Counted from the stretch's first letter, positions 22,279 to 33,868 are shown. The stretch: 64,000 bases of DNA from Ceriagrion tenellum (GCA_963169105.1 OY720635.1:130305894-130369893), one strand, 5' to 3'. Numbers and translations are program-made. The notes: generated by a model not told the origin, from the letters alone.

Positions 22279-22925
22279 ACATCTACATCCACTTATTGCC
22301 CTGCAAGCCACCACAAGGGTGTTTAGCAGGGGGTGACTTAATACCAACATGCACTACACTATGGATATGCTACAAATGCTACATAAACTACAAAAATAAT
22401 CTATAAAGTATCTATGTAAACGTGTCGCAAATTTTATGCAGGAACATGCAAAACATTGTGTTAGATCCTCTTGACAGATTTATAGACATGCATTAGAGAG
22501 CCCATCAATTGATCAGCTACACTACCTGTCATCTAACCTCCATCAAAGTCTTATCGTAGCCATTGTGGTCTCTTATCAATGGCGCGAAAAACGACATCTT
22601 AAAACTTTCCGTTCTATTATATATCTCCATTATTCTATTCACATGATCTGATGTACCGTAGTATGTTGGAGTTTTAAGATCTAGAGAACTTCGTCAGAAA
22701 ATAAATTAGTTTAGAATTTACGTAAAAGATTGAGTCCAATTTTAAATCGGCGGTCTGAAAGCGATTCCCTTCCAAGTCGTTGCAAGAGGTCAGTATAGCT
22801 AACAGGACTATCATAGCGGTCTTTCACGTATCTTGCTGATTTTATCTGCACGCGTTCTAAATGATGTGATGCCTACCTAGTGAGGATCCCAAACACTGGC
22901 GGTGTATGGGTCTTATGATACGCTG
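22279..22925 (-). mobile_element. CR1-like LINE 3' end (subfamily C), longer copy
   Basis: The hairpin is at about 22300-22334 on the plus strand (CCCTGCAAGCCACC to AGCAGGGGG) beside a CATCTACATCC tail. The body matches 31857-32300 (AAACATTGTGTTAGATCCTC and GTATGTTGGAGTTTTAAGAT). It extends further into the RT C-terminus, where the plus strand carries the complement of the LE-R-W and WDP regions (GGATCCCAAACACTGGC near 22883). Decayed; no long open frame. Confidence 0.7.
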
Positions 22926-22959
22926 CCACCTTGTTTTGCTACCGCTACAATCGCATTTC

Positions 22960-23345
22960 TCTTCGTGTGAAAGGTCCGTTATCAGAAAAACCTAGACATT
23001 GCTTCTGCCTGAATAATGACTTCCACGATACCCATTATTTCTCTTCTTTTACATCTAATAGGTCATTAAATTCCATAATTCCTAACATTCATTCCTTATA
23101 GCGTCCCATCCACCGCATTTATCCAAGGATTTCTCGGTCTCCATCTTGCTCTCCCATAATTCCCCTTTCTTTCATGTGTCTGCTTGGCGAATCAACTTTC
23201 ATCCATTATTCTCACAGCAATATCAAATCGATGTAGCATCCCTTTTTTCTTCTTGTCCATTACCGGGGGATGCAACTTAGGTACGTCCTTTCGTGACCCA
23301 CTCATTGCTCGCCCAATCTTTCCTACTCATACTACCTACCTCAAA
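22960..23345 (-). mobile_element. Jockey-like LINE RT relic, second copy
   Basis: The minus strand can be read as RKDWASNEWVTKGRT, then (after a stop) VMDKKKKGMLHRFDIAVRIM, then GRARWRPRNPWINAVDGTL and MNVRNYG. This parallels the blocks in 7165-7855: RMDRVRNEWVMNECG, VMDVYERSVLRWFGHVERM and GRGRPRKLWLNVV. The order and spacing agree, so this is a more decayed member of the same or a close family. Confidence 0.55.
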
Positions 23346-24026
23346 TAACTTGACGGAGATTCCATGCCCAGCGCACATAAACTGCTCAACCGCCGTGAAA
23401 AATAAGAGGCGAAAAAATTCCCCATGTCCATCTCAACTTAAAGGTAAGCATGCGGTTATGTTTTTCTCGCCTCTGGCCTTGGGTCGTCTCGAGGGAAAAC
23501 ATTCCATCGGGAGGCTGTGTTATATCATTTCCCTCCTCCGCATCTCTCCCGTCATTTTTTTTCTCCCTTCGAATTCCTTTCCCCTCCGGGCATTTTTCAA
23601 TCCATCACTCCTCGGGTGTTTTTCCCAAACACGTCGCTCCTTCCATGTGGATCCCCGCCTGCCCCCTCCATCTCCGCACTCGAAAAAATTACACCGGCGC
23701 CCGTGTCTCTTGCTCCTCACGGCCGTCCAGTGCCATGGCTCCCCCACTCAGCGTGCCAGATTCCGCCTGGTGATGGAAATATACGCGCTCGCTAGCGATT
23801 CGGTAGTAAAATTCAACCGAATGACGTGGCGCGAGCCGAGAGTCTGGCAGGTCGTCCATTGCAATCAGAAATTAAGGTGGCTGGAACGGAAATCGTGGGT
23901 CATTGACAGCGCATTTTGAAAGTTTTTTTAAAAATTAAGTCGAAAAAAATTCTTGGACCTAATTTCATAAAAGTTCCTGTTTTTGCGGAGGAACGCACAA
24001 TGTACGCATCGATGGAAATCGTGCAA
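23346..24026. other. Unassigned DNA, locally GC/CT-rich
   Basis: Open frames of 208, 107 and 92 codons overlap here in different frames and on both strands. That is a sign of a low-stop CT-rich segment rather than of a gene. No domain, signal peptide or splice structure could be supported. The duplicated block begins at 24027. Confidence 0.35.
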
Positions 24027-24249
24027 GGATTATACTATCTTATTTTTTCTTTACTAATGCGATTCACGGCGAGAGTTTTTGGAGTCATATTCGAAATTTA
24101 TACAAAACCATTTTGAAATATGTTTCTTTGCGAATACTGTGCTCGACGTGACACCTTGATATTTTTTTTAGCAACAATTACAATTGGCTAGATTACTTAG
24201 CTTTCGTACACTGAATTTTAATTGATTATTTTATGATTATTAGTATATT

Positions 24250-24312
24250 AGGGCTGCAGTCACCCAATATTAGGATTGAACAACCAATGAATAATTATTT
24301 AGTTATTATTTT
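24250..24312 (+). mobile_element. Endonuclease-RT LINE 3' terminal fragment
   Basis: GGGCTGCAGTCACCCAATAT and TTAGGATTGAACAACCAATG correspond to the 3' end of the LINE at 30550-31115 (GGCTCCAGTCAACCAATC and TTAGGATTGAACGACGAATG). Only the extreme 3' end survives. Confidence 0.6.
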
Positions 24313-24379
24313 CGGAATCCTTTTTTCCCCCTCCCAAAAGCCCCTCTATCCCTTACGAAAGAACAGAAACCCCTATTAA

Positions 24380-25020
24380 CTTACTTCTGATATATCGTGG
24401 GGAAAACACATGCAAAACATATGCAACGCTGCATTAAAGAACCTAGGATTTGTTAAGCGTAATATAGGAATGTACTTGAATGAAAAAGTCAAAAAGAGAT
24501 GCTACTTCGCTCTGGTTAGGCCACACCTCGAATACACCGCGAGCATTTGGGACCCTGGTCTTAAAGATTTAACCAAAAAAATTAATAAAATACTAAGAAA
24601 AGGTGCACGCTTCCTCGAAAGCTACTAAGGGCGAACATACAGTGTTTCACAAATTATAGAGGGATTAAGGTGGGAGTCCCTAGAGACTCGGAGGCTACAC
24701 GTTAGGCTTAGTTTGCTTGAAAAATTTAGCATTGGTGTGTTTCAGAGCGACACAGAGAATATTATTATGACGCCTCACTACATCATTAGGTCTTACAGAA
24801 GCGAACACATAAGAGAGATACATTTCCAAACAGATAGGTACAAAAACTCGTTCTTTCCGCGCACAATAAGCGACCACAATAAAAACTGAGCTTCAATAAA
24901 TACACTCCCAAAATACATGTTACCATTTCACCTCAAAAAACCTTACATCTTTACACGGCTGGTGTCCTAACACCCCCTACCACACGCCCATGTGACGGCT
25001 CGCAGTGTATTATGTAGATG
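24380..25020 (+). mobile_element. CR1-like LINE 3' end (subfamily A)
   Basis: The plus strand reads DISWGKHMQNICNAAL, KNLGFVKRNIGM, CYFALVRPHLEYTASIWDPG and KINKILRKGARFLESY. After one stop at 24626 it continues in frame with GRTYSVSQIIEGLRWESLET and RYKNSFFPRTISDHNKN. This is the conserved RT C-terminus and tail of the family. The 3' UTR has the CGGCTGGTGTCCTAACACC segment, the terminal hairpin (about 24973-25008) and a TATTATGTAGATG end. A single in-frame stop and a TAA upstream (near 24380) disable it. The true fragment begins before the first ATG. Confidence 0.85.
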
Positions 25021-25345
25021 CAACCCTCCCAAAGCACTCTACACCCACCGATACCTCAATTTTTAACCCTCGAGGCTGAACTACACCACGTCAATCAACT
25101 GCTCCTATCCCCCCTATCCTCGTGCCCCCTTACTCGTCTGCACTCCAGGGTTTTTTCCCCCAGATTCCTACCTCAGTCCTCCTACCCTACCCTATCCCTG
25201 GTATTTCCTAATTGCCCCCCTTAATTCCCTTTTCTCCCTCAACCCCTGGCCCTTTACTGTAATGGTATATAAACCTTTTGACATTACTGGAAGTTTTGTA
25301 CCTGATGATGACACCGGTATATCGTAACATGTATCGTACTGCAAA
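25020..25345 (+). mobile_element. CT-rich retroelement fragment with CTGATGA motif
   Basis: It starts exactly where the LINE tail ends. A CT-rich segment (25020-25260) is followed by TTTGTACCTGATGATGACAC, a weak hairpin (GACACC to GGTATATC) and GTAACATG, then TATCGTACTGCAAAAAG. The architecture equals 11395-11700. The second copy (36692-37020) has an extra TGT here. An open frame of 68 codons (25018-25224) lacks motifs. Confidence 0.4.
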
Positions 25346-26179
25346 AAGTTAATTGGAAGAAAACTAAGTTATCTCGTCATTTGTGAACTACATAGTTGAT
25401 CCTGAACCATGCTCATGTACCGATGAGTTATTACGGAATAGATGTCATGTGCCTCGCGGCTACGTGTTGAAATAGCATTAAATTGCCAAAGTAATGATTG
25501 GATATGATATTTTTTTATATTTTATCTATAGATATCACCAACATCATGAAAACAAATATGCAGCATATCTCGAAAATCAATGCATAAACAAATATTGCTC
25601 CAATCACATTAAGATTGGATACTGAACTGATAAAATTCAGTGAACCTTTCCTCTTAATGAAGAAAAAGGTCTACTACTTTCTACAATCCCAAAATGTCAA
25701 CATCCTCATCTCTACTTTACGTGATACTTAAACAAACAGGCGCTATTTTCCATTTCCTTACGGCGGTGCGCCATAGGGATACATACACGAAGTTTTGACA
25801 AAAAAGATCGCATCAGAAATATTACGTTACGCATTTTGTATGTTTTATGCGATGTATTCGTGAAATGAAATATTTGATAAATTTGTTACTCTCCATATTA
25901 GTTTGTTATCGCAGAAACAATGTTTTAGGTTTTTAAGGAGTGCTTCGGCATTAGGCGTGATACAAAGACTTAAGATAAATCCTATAGTATGACTGTTTCG
26001 TTAATTACTGGGAAGTTCACTCATACAAACCAGAATTCGCCTAAGTATATTAATTTCTTTATAAAAACTGCTAAAATTTTGAAATAATATTATGAATCGT
26101 TTGTATTATGACGAGAGCGAAATCTCGCTCTACCTTTAGGAAGAGAATGGATGTACCCATGTGGAACGGAAGCAGTGGG
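25346..26179. other. Unassigned AT-rich DNA (duplicated)
   Basis: No gene seen. It is repeated at about 37021-37854 with roughly ten single-base differences by eye. Confidence 0.35.
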
Positions 26180-26450
26180 GATTCGTGTTGGCGCAGTGAC
26201 TAGAATACAAACTTCCCACCCGTGGGGTAGAGTGTGAATCCCAGCTGTGGCGGAGATTTTCCAATTGAATACCAATACAATTTGGGTGCCTATTGGACAG
26301 CACTTCAAATGCTGTACTTCTCCCGTCGATGTTGAATCATGGTACCTTTTCTTTATTTAACTATGCCAATGCTGCCACCTCTGGTTTCTCCTGTTTTTAA
26401 TGGTGCAAATGGCGTTAGTTGCCAATCGCCTCCTGAAACCGACAATGGTA
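26180..26450 (+). mobile_element. SINE family S, copy 3
   Basis: A tRNA-like head GTGTTGGCGCAGTGACTAGA is followed by AGTGTGAATCCCAGC at B-box distance. The body reads TTGGGTGCCTATTGGACAGC and CTCCCGTCGATGTTGAATCA and ends GCCAATCGCCTCCTGAAACC. It aligns with 2594-2865 but is more diverged, with the core GACGTTAAACCG decayed to GATGTTGAATCA. This copy shows the A- and B-box positions best. Confidence 0.6.
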
Positions 26451-28569
26451 AAACTTCGGAGTATTAAAAAGATTAAAATGCTCAATCCGGTGTTAGAAAT
26501 GATTCAATTATTCTTTAGAGTCGCAGGAAGCAAGGATATTAATTAAAAAATCGTTAGGTGAGGTAGTAAGTTTTCTTAAGTAATTTTATTTCACTTCCAA
26601 GGTAATCATTGTTTACTCTTAAAAACCGAAAATAATTTAAAGAACATTGTCCATAACGTTACTAGGCAATTTTGTTGGTCAACCATCTTAAATGTTAATT
26701 TTTTCACGAATTAACGAATTAATTGGAGTTCTGTTTCAGACGCTAATATGGAATATATTATTCTGGGTGCTATGAATGGATACGAAAATGGGGTAGCTGC
26801 GACTGTCCAAATTTTCAACTATTAGTTCGTCAAAATCCGGACAAAAAGAGCGTGTTCGTTTACAGGAAAGAGTATAACATCAGATTCGTTTAATGTTCTT
26901 TGATCTATCAGCCATGGAGAGTGGGGTTACGAGTCACATTAGTATACGGCTGCCCTTTATCTGTTCTAAGGAAAAGACCATGTTCTTAGAGCGCTTGAAA
27001 TAACTCCGAAAATCGCCAAAAGATTGTCGAAAATTTCTCTATTTGCAAAAGTATCGCGGCAAAGTCTCGATTTTCGGAAAACAGTAGAAAATATGATTGA
27101 TACTTAAAAATGCTTTCTCAGATGCCACGTATTTTTCAGCAAAAATTAATCTCAGCATATGGATTGTAATATTCTACAATTAGGTACCAATGCCTGCTGA
27201 GTTATCTCTTCGTCTGGACATTTCGTGTATGTTCCGGAATGCTGCGCAGGTGGGAGTACTGTTTACGTGCGTCATGAACATTATAAACCCTCAGACGGCG
27301 GGTATTTATTTTAATTTTATTCTCGTCTCTATCTGGAAAGTGAGTTTTCCATATTAATAGGCCTTCATCCAAAAATGAGTTTAAGCGAAAATAGTTCTTT
27401 TAACCTTTAAAACTTAAGTTGTGAAAGCATCCAACGTGTGTTGGTCTCGGAAATTTTGAATGCACACATGAGAGTAGTTGACAATCTAATATGCTTTAGA
27501 GAAGAAAATATGTAGTAATTCTTGTTATTTATTTCGCTCTCAAATTATTCTCCAAATCCTTCAGCGAAATAACTAAGAACCGCTGATGCCCGGAGTTTAT
27601 GCCGTTTATGGAATAACTCACGGCGTGAAAAAGAGAAAACATTATTACAAAAACGGAATATTTGAAAAATTACACATTTTGGAGAAGAACGCCGCCCTGG
27701 CCCAAACCAGAGACGAGGTTCGCGTCAGTCCTCCGCGTTCATCCTCTCTGAAAGCGAGAGTTTTTCTTGCTTGAGGCGATGACTCCTATGGCGTGAATCT
27801 CGCATGCTTTTTTGATTGACGCTTCTCTCGACCATAGAAAATGACCCGCCCACTTATACCTACCGTCTTGGTAAAAAATGCCAAACTAAATACGTGAGAA
27901 ATAATTAATTATGAAAATGGAATTGAAAACTCCCTCTTGACTTTCCATTTCATTCCTTCTGCATACCAGCTGGGCACCTACCCCAAAAAGAAATTAGTTT
28001 TTTGCTATATTCGTCTTTTTTCAAGTGGTATTAAAGATTTATTAATTTCAGACTTTGCAGCCAGACGCAGTCCAACAGAATGATCCCGCTGGTGTGATGA
28101 AATGAAAACATACGTAAATAAACGGACTTATGTCTGCGGATTTCAAGGCCTTTTGAGTATCGGAATTCCTTCTAAAGTGTCGGTTCTATTACACGACATT
28201 TTACCTCCCCAAATTCCCTGTGCGATTTTTTTTCAACGATTTTTACTCGTCAATTTTTGGAATAAAACTTCAATGTCACTGGCTTCTAGATTTCATATAT
28301 TTTATACAATAATTTATACCTCTCTTTAGTTTACAAAATGTAGAAAAGTATGAAGTTGTTAATGTTACTTGTGTGTGCTAGCTCTTAAAACTTTTACGGA
28401 GTGGAGGAAATAATAATGAAGTTTATTTGTAAATAGCATCCATATCGTGGCCACGTTTAGCTTGAGTCGAATTGGAAACGTCAGCTACATACGTATTCAT
28501 GGTGTAGAATCTTGGCCTAAACTCCATTACTTATATCAGGGTATTTATACCTCTTGAATGGTATTAATT
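26451..28569. other. Unassigned AT-rich DNA (duplicated)
   Basis: No gene supported. A 62-codon open frame at 27586-27774 is disrupted by a 2-bp difference in the second copy, which argues against protein constraint. This part of the duplication carries many of the differences between copies. Confidence 0.4.
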
Positions 28570-28990
28570 AACTAAAGGCCCGCTCCGTTCAACACGTGCA
28601 GCTATATTCACCTATTATATCCCCTCCTCTCCATCTGGAATGTGCGTCGGTAATCGTCGGTCGACTTCGTTAGTCTTCGGCCGGATGCCGACCCAGACGG
28701 TGTTTACATGCGGTATAGCTCCTGTGGATTATCGACGAAGGAGGACGGACTTGTACGACTATGACTATTATCAGCGATATCGTATGCCACTTAATACTGC
28801 CATTGCAGTAGAACAGTCGGGAAGTTCGCTGCGAGGTCAAGTGCAATTCGGCTGACAAATGAGAATCGATATCCGGTGCAGATTCTGAGCTGGCAATAAG
28901 GGTGAATGTGATAGTCAAGAATTGCTAAACTTTAACACTGGCGATTGAGGCTTTCTCGCGATCGTTAACGCATATATACGAACCCGTGTA
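28570..28990. promoter_or_regulatory. CpG-richer segment (duplicated), possible regulatory DNA
   Basis: CG dinucleotides cluster here (for example CTTCGGCCGGATGCCGACC near 28674) against an AT-rich background. Open frames on both strands overlap (71 and 82 codons). The plus frame is Tyr/Arg-rich (DLYDYDYYQRYR) with no known domain. In copy 2 the plus frame ends three codons earlier. Function unknown. Confidence 0.25.
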
Positions 28991-29576
28991 TTCAACCCGG
29001 GGATGAAGTTGGAGTTCACATAAACGGCAATCGTAGACCAATCTCAAGAGCTTGGCAACATGATTGGTACAGGCTTGTAGTAAAAAGCTTTTTCCCTAGT
29101 ATTTGTTTTCAAAATATAACTGTAGCGTATCAGAGTGCTTTAAAGTAAGAACACTTTACTATGTTAAACGCCAGTTATGGTTTGTTTGGTTGGTTGATTA
29201 TTTGTTTTCTATTCATAGGTCCGTTGTACCAATCCCTGCGGTGACGCAGACGCTTCAGTGGAATCGCTATTTGAGTGTCATGTGATGCCCATGCGTATTT
29301 AAGTGCCAGGAGTACTTCAGGTGCATTTCGCCTGATTGGACGATGAAGCTGTTGTCCTCTGGGTACCTTTCATTATGGGTGAGTTGACTGGCGACGAGTT
29401 TTCTTCACTCATTCTAGAAACCAATTAATTTCATCTACTCTAACTTATCCTCATCTCCTTGATTGAGGCAATTTCCTGAAATATCTGTCCTCTACCCCTT
29501 ATAAACGACCAAACCTACATGCTGTCGCATGTCAGAAACAGTAGCATGAAAGCGTTGAGCCGATATAAAACGCCTA
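28991..29576. other. Unassigned DNA (duplicated)
   Basis: No gene recognised. The boundary between the more diverged and near-identical parts of the duplication lies here, at about 29,370. Confidence 0.35.
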
Positions 29577-30380
29577 CGTCTACGTGATACCCTGCGAGCC
29601 ACCACGAGGGTGTGTGGCAGGGGGTGAAGATCACCAAACATTCACTATTGACATGCAAGTAGGATATTTAAGGGAGATATGCTAGATAATATCACATATA
29701 CAAGTCACATGGAGCTAGATGATTAGTATCTACATAATAAGGAAGGGATTATTGGTTGTTATTACATGCATCATGCACTACAGACTACTCACTATATATT
29801 TCTATTACTACTATTTCTATGTACAACTATATTTCACCTACCTATCCCTTTGCTACGCTGCCTATTGTTCTCTCTTATAGTACGAGGGAAAAATGACATT
29901 TTAAATATATCGGTACGACAATCTATCTCTCTAATCTTGTTAATATAATCAAACCTAGCATGATACGCAGGACATTCTCAATATATATCTAACGTCATCT
30001 GTGAACGACTCTGTTTCGAATTTACTTAAAAGGTTTAACCTAAATTTTAACCTGCGTTCTGATAGTAATTCCCGTCCTAGTTCTTCTATTAAGCTCGTAA
30101 CACTTATACAATTATCATAACGGCCTTAAACAAACCTAGCGGATCTCCTTTGCACGCGCGCTAATTCTTTAATCATACCTTCCTCGTACGGATCCCATAT
30201 ACTAGTGGCATATTCTAAATGAGGCCTGACAAGTGTAAAATAGCTTCTTTCTCGTACTCTCTCATCGCATTTGCCTAGAAGCCTTTTTACGAATCCCAAT
30301 CTACGGTTTGCTACACTAGTTATTTCCCTGATGTGTTTCCCCCATGACATGTCTTCAGTGATGTAGGGCATTCCCGGCGA
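29577..30380 (-). mobile_element. CR1-like LINE 3' end (subfamily B), longest copy
   Basis: The minus strand reads ITEDMSWGKHIREITSVANR, LGFVKRLLGKCDERV, SYFTLVRPHLEYATSIWDPY and MIKELARVQRRSARFV, then a stop. Further readable blocks are LIEELGRELLSERRLKFRLN and, near 29890, a decayed SFFPS-type end. The 3' hairpin is at about 29591-29625 (CCCTGCGAGCC to GGCAGGGGG) with a CTACGTCTACG tail. LVRPHLEYA-S-WDP plus VQRR-ARF is the hallmark of the CR1/L2-type RT C-terminus, from family knowledge. 5'-truncated. Confidence 0.85.
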
Positions 30381-30549
30381 ATGGTTGAAGTATTGAGCTC
30401 TTGGGTCTCCAATCGGGTGATGTTGGTGAGTGGCATAAACGTTTCGAAAGCGTAGTCTGCCATCTTCTTGAGGATGAATCGGGATGAATTATCGTGCCCG
30501 CGCTTAGCATGAGCCAACTTAGAAGAACCAGGCTCGTGCCAATTTATCG

Positions 30550-31115
30550 TGTATATCTTGATCTACACGGTACAACAGTGCAACGGACATCAAGCAGAGA
30601 ATAGCCCTAGCTAAGAAGGCGTTCATGGGAAGAAGACAACTCCTATACTCTAAGACGCTAGGACTACAAACCAGGAAACAGTATGTGAAAACATTCGTGT
30701 GGAGCGTGGTAATCTATGGATCGGAAGCATGGGCCATTGGAAAGGCTGACCGGAAAAGACTAGAAGCCTTCGAAATCTGGTGCTGGAGGAGGATTCTGAA
30801 TATTAAATGGACGGAAAGAATAAGTAATGGTGAAGTGTACAGAAGAATAGAAGAGGAAAGGACCATATGTAAGACCATACAGGAAAGAACCAGAAGTATT
30901 GGACACACCCTGAGACACAATGGGTTTTTGAAGAACAAAATTGAAGGCGAAATAGGAAAGTCCCCAGAGGAAGACTCAGTTATAAGTTCATGGACCCAAT
31001 ATAGAGGAAATTTCATAGGAAAGATACCAGGAGATAAGGGAACTAAAGGAAAAAGGAACATTAGGTAGGGAAGGGTGGAGGGCTCCAGTCAACCAATCTT
31101 AGGATTGAACGACGA
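30550..31115 (+). mobile_element. Endonuclease-RT type LINE, RT C-terminus
   Basis: An open frame runs from before 30580 (TDIKQRIALAKKAF) to 31068. It shows VWSVVIYGSEAWAIGKADRK, RLEAFEIWCWRRILNIKWTE, RISNGEVYRRI and SIGHTLRHNG. These are the canonical C-terminal blocks of insect endonuclease-RT LINEs. A one-base frameshift near 31030 is needed to reach the expected end, LGREGWRAPVNQS, which leads into TTAGGATTGAACGACGAATG and a GATGATGAT tail. The ATG at 30625 is internal. About 160 codons open with one frameshift make it one of the best preserved relics here. Confidence 0.85.
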
Positions 31116-31734
31116 ATGATGATGATCTGGACCTATGATCTATGCCAAGGTACTTAAACCTCTTAAATGGCATTTATCATTCCGAGGCCTGGACCTTGGT
31201 ATCACCCTGAGGACTTTGGTTCACTGGGCCATCTATACGTCGGTGCTATTCACCAACATCTCTTGGTTCAAAGCCTAGTGACCTATACACGATAAGCCGT
31301 TTTCTCACAGTCAATTTTTTACTAAAAATTTCTGACTGATGGGTTTTGAGTTTCGAGCTACAGGCAGAAATAATATCTTGTGTAATTTTATTACATGTCA
31401 TCAATCGATCAATCCGTCAGATTTTTGGACTAATATTATATTTTCTAATAATTCCACCTCACACGTTTTCTTGTCGGGATGGTCTCAAAGTATTTAGAAT
31501 ATCAAAAATAGAACTCAGTTACTGTAGGTAACCCAGCGATTATATTAATGGAGAGTAGAAAAATTGCCATATTGCACGTTACCCGTATCGATGCGTCATT
31601 GCGACTGCTACGGGATGACATCCTTCTTCGACCGGGGGTGAACCCGTTGGAAAGTATTTCTCCCGACCATTGGTTATATATAGTAGTTTTCATACATAAA
31701 AAGTCGCAGTGCCGGGTTACGATAAAAGGAATGA
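31116..31734. other. Unassigned DNA (duplicated)
   Basis: No gene recognised. Open frames on both strands at 31346-31783 overlap and are unsupported. Confidence 0.3.
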
Positions 31735-31850
31735 GGGACAACGATTGCTGTGGCGACATCGCAAGTAGGGACATCAACACCAAAGAGCATCGAATACTCC
31801 GTCAAAATTATGCGTTCCTGGCGGACAAACTCAACCACTGACTGTGGGAT
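31735..31850 (-). repeat. Dispersed repeat P, copy 1
   Basis: TGCTGTGGCGACATCGCAAG through GGCGGACAAACTCAACCACT aligns with 50420-50505 (GTTGTGGCGATATCGCCAAT, GGCGGACAAACACTTCAGTA) and with 32590-32695. On the minus strand it reads LMSLLAMSPQQSL, comparable with IPLLAISPQHTL in the 50.4-kb copy. Confidence 0.5.
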
Positions 31851-31856
31851 GAGTAT

Positions 31857-32300
31857 CTGGATCTACATCTACTTATTATCCTGCAAGCCACCGCAAGGTG
31901 TTTGGCCGGGGGTGACTTATCACCAACATTAACTACAGAGAAGAAATTTACTTTCACCAACATGCGCCACATAATAGGTATGCTACAAATGACACAGAAA
32001 CTACTAAAATAGTCGATAATGCAACTATGAAAACGTGACGCAAAAGTCATGCAGGGAACATGCAAGACATTGTGTTAGCACAACTCGGCAGATTAAAAAA
32101 AACATGCATTAGGGTGCATATGAATTAATCAGCTGCACTACCTGTCAGCTAACCTACTTCAAAGTCTCAACGCAGCCATTATGGTCTAATATCGATCGCG
32201 TGATAAACGAATTTTTAAACCTTTCTTTCTACAGTCTATTTCCCCATATTTAATTCTCACGATCTAACGTAGTGTGTTGGAGTTCGTAAGATAAAGTCCA
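31857..32300 (-). mobile_element. CR1-like LINE 3' end (subfamily C)
   Basis: The hairpin is at about 31880-31912 on the plus strand (CCTGCAAGCCACC to GGCCGGGGG), next to a CTACATCTACTT tail. It continues with TTATCACCAACATTAACTAC, GCGCCACATAATAGGTATGC and GACATTGTGTTAGCACAACT, and ends near GTGTGTTGGAGTTCGTAAGA. It matches 22279-22690 and 33869-34250. No open RT frame remains. Confidence 0.75.
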
Positions 32301-32554
32301 AAACAAATCCAAATCAAGTATCCATCCCCTTGACTTAAAACATGAAACTTCCCTCAGTTAAAAGAGTCACACGTTACTCACGTGATACTCGTTCAAACCC
32401 TTTCGGTCTAATGTATCGTCAAATTTGCCGTGGAAGATCGGTTATTTTGTGCCTATGGGATTGTAGGTATTGGCGTCAATGTGGTCTCCAAGCGGCGCAG
32501 CGGATGGAACTCTATAATTTACGAAAACTGATGCATTTAACTGGAGATAACAAA

Positions 32555-32770
32555 ATTTCCTAATTTCACGTTCCCCGTGCCAATGTGGGACGTCAGCTGC
32601 GGCAATTTCGCAAGTTGAGGTGTATTTACAGGAACACGCATCAAACAGATCTTCACAATTTGCTGTCCCAGGCATACGAACAAGGCAGTTGACTCTAGCG
32701 TAGGTATCCCTCCGCTCGACATCTTACTAGGAACTCCCTTCAACTGAAGGTAGTGCGAGCGAGATAGTTC
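32555..32770 (-). repeat. Dispersed repeat P, copy 2
   Basis: This ~215-bp segment aligns with 50381-50590. The shared order is ATTCC- or GTTCCCCGT, AATG-GGG, GCGGCAATTTCGC or GGCGATATCGCC, GCATCAAA and GGAACTC near the end. The minus strand reads LGQQIVKICLMRVPVNTPQL and IGTGNV, versus LGRLIVKCYLMPVHIPLL and IDTGNV at 50.4 kb. That suggests a former coding sequence, though no known family was recognised. Confidence 0.5.
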
Positions 32771-32790
32771 CCTAATCACAATAGAGACCA

Positions 32791-33010
32791 TATAATAATA
32801 ATAATAATAATAATAATAAATTTATTTACAAATAGTTTACACGCTGTAATTTCCCTTTGGATGGGTCACAATAAATTTACAACAACAAGGAATATTTGTA
32901 CTCATTTTTGGTCATAAATCATTCATAAATATAATAATCACAAATGAAAATATATATTTACCTTCAAACAAAGATTACTTTTTTATATTATAATATAATA
33001 AAAATTTAAT
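32791..33010 (-). mobile_element. Probable LINE 3' UTR with ATT tail
   Basis: An AAT microsatellite (32791-32820) borders TTTATTTACAAATAGTTTAC, CACGCTGTAATTTCCCTTTG and ATGGGTCACAATAAATTTAC. Read on the minus strand this is a UTR ending in an ATT-repeat tail, the form seen for other LINE tails in this window. No coding part was recognised. The AAT run is 9 bp longer in the second copy. Confidence 0.4.
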
Positions 33011-33040
33011 TCCTTTTCAGAAATTACAGAGTGGTAGTAC

Positions 33041-33080
33041 AATAGACCCCTATAGACCCCAATAGACCCCAATAGCCCCT
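33041..33080. repeat. Short tandem repeat AATAGACCCC
   Basis: About three units of TAGACCCCAA/TAT-type lie at 33040-33078. In the second copy (44720-44735) only one partial unit remains, a net difference of 26 bp. Confidence 0.85.
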
Positions 33081-33110
33081 AAGGAATAACCTGTGTTGGG
33101 GCTACTGACA

Positions 33111-33868
33111 AATAAACCATGCAAAAAACGATAGCAAAAAACAAAATGGTTTACAATTTTCGATAAAACGTTTACAATACAGTGAAGAAACTAATTAAAA
33201 ATAGAAAAAGACTCAGATGTATACATAATTAAATAGTGGTTACAAAAAAGAGACAAATACAAGATCGGGCGAACTTACTGCAACAATGATATTATATACA
33301 TCGAACTATATTCATATATACATCGATATATATTACATACCATATATTCGATGTATATGTTTTAATTTCCGCAACTGTGAGACTCACGAATTAAATATTG
33401 AATTATTAATGGTGCAATGATATAGTTATACATGACAGAAGTTGTAAGTAGTTAATTGAAAATATCTAAATAAGTCTTTAGCTTGACTCATTTTTTACTC
33501 GCGGTACGTTTGAAACTCCATCAAAACGGAAGGTTTATTGTGATCCCGAAGAACTTACTCCTGTGACAATATGATTAATTTTCAAAAATAGTTGAGAAAA
33601 CACACAAGCTGTACACTGTTGACTTTTTGACGAGATCTAAGTGTAGGAAATGCCTCATTTTTAATATAAGGTCTCTGTGGAGTGCATACGCGTACCATTT
33701 CCCATAGAAAAGGACTGGTATTTTTTGGAAAATATCTCGGAAAGTAATGTGGTAAGGCGTTGAAGTTTTTATGTCAATGGAAGGGTGATATATTTTTCTT
33801 TAAAATGAGACAAAATTCATTGATATATGATATTTCGCTCAAACTACCTTATGTTACTCCACATGTCT
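33111..33868. other. Unassigned AT-rich DNA (duplicated)
   Basis: No gene recognised. A locally palindromic AT-rich stretch with repeated ACATCGA and TCGATGT words lies at 33298-33358. Confidence 0.35.

Noticed and set aside
23293..23919. 208-codon open frame, plus strand
   Set aside because: No domain, overlaps other long frames on both strands in CT-rich DNA, and its start overlaps a decayed minus-strand LINE relic. Most likely chance.
30625..31068. 147-codon frame as a host gene
   Set aside because: The sequence is a LINE RT C-terminus; the frame is open upstream of the ATG and ends by frameshift.
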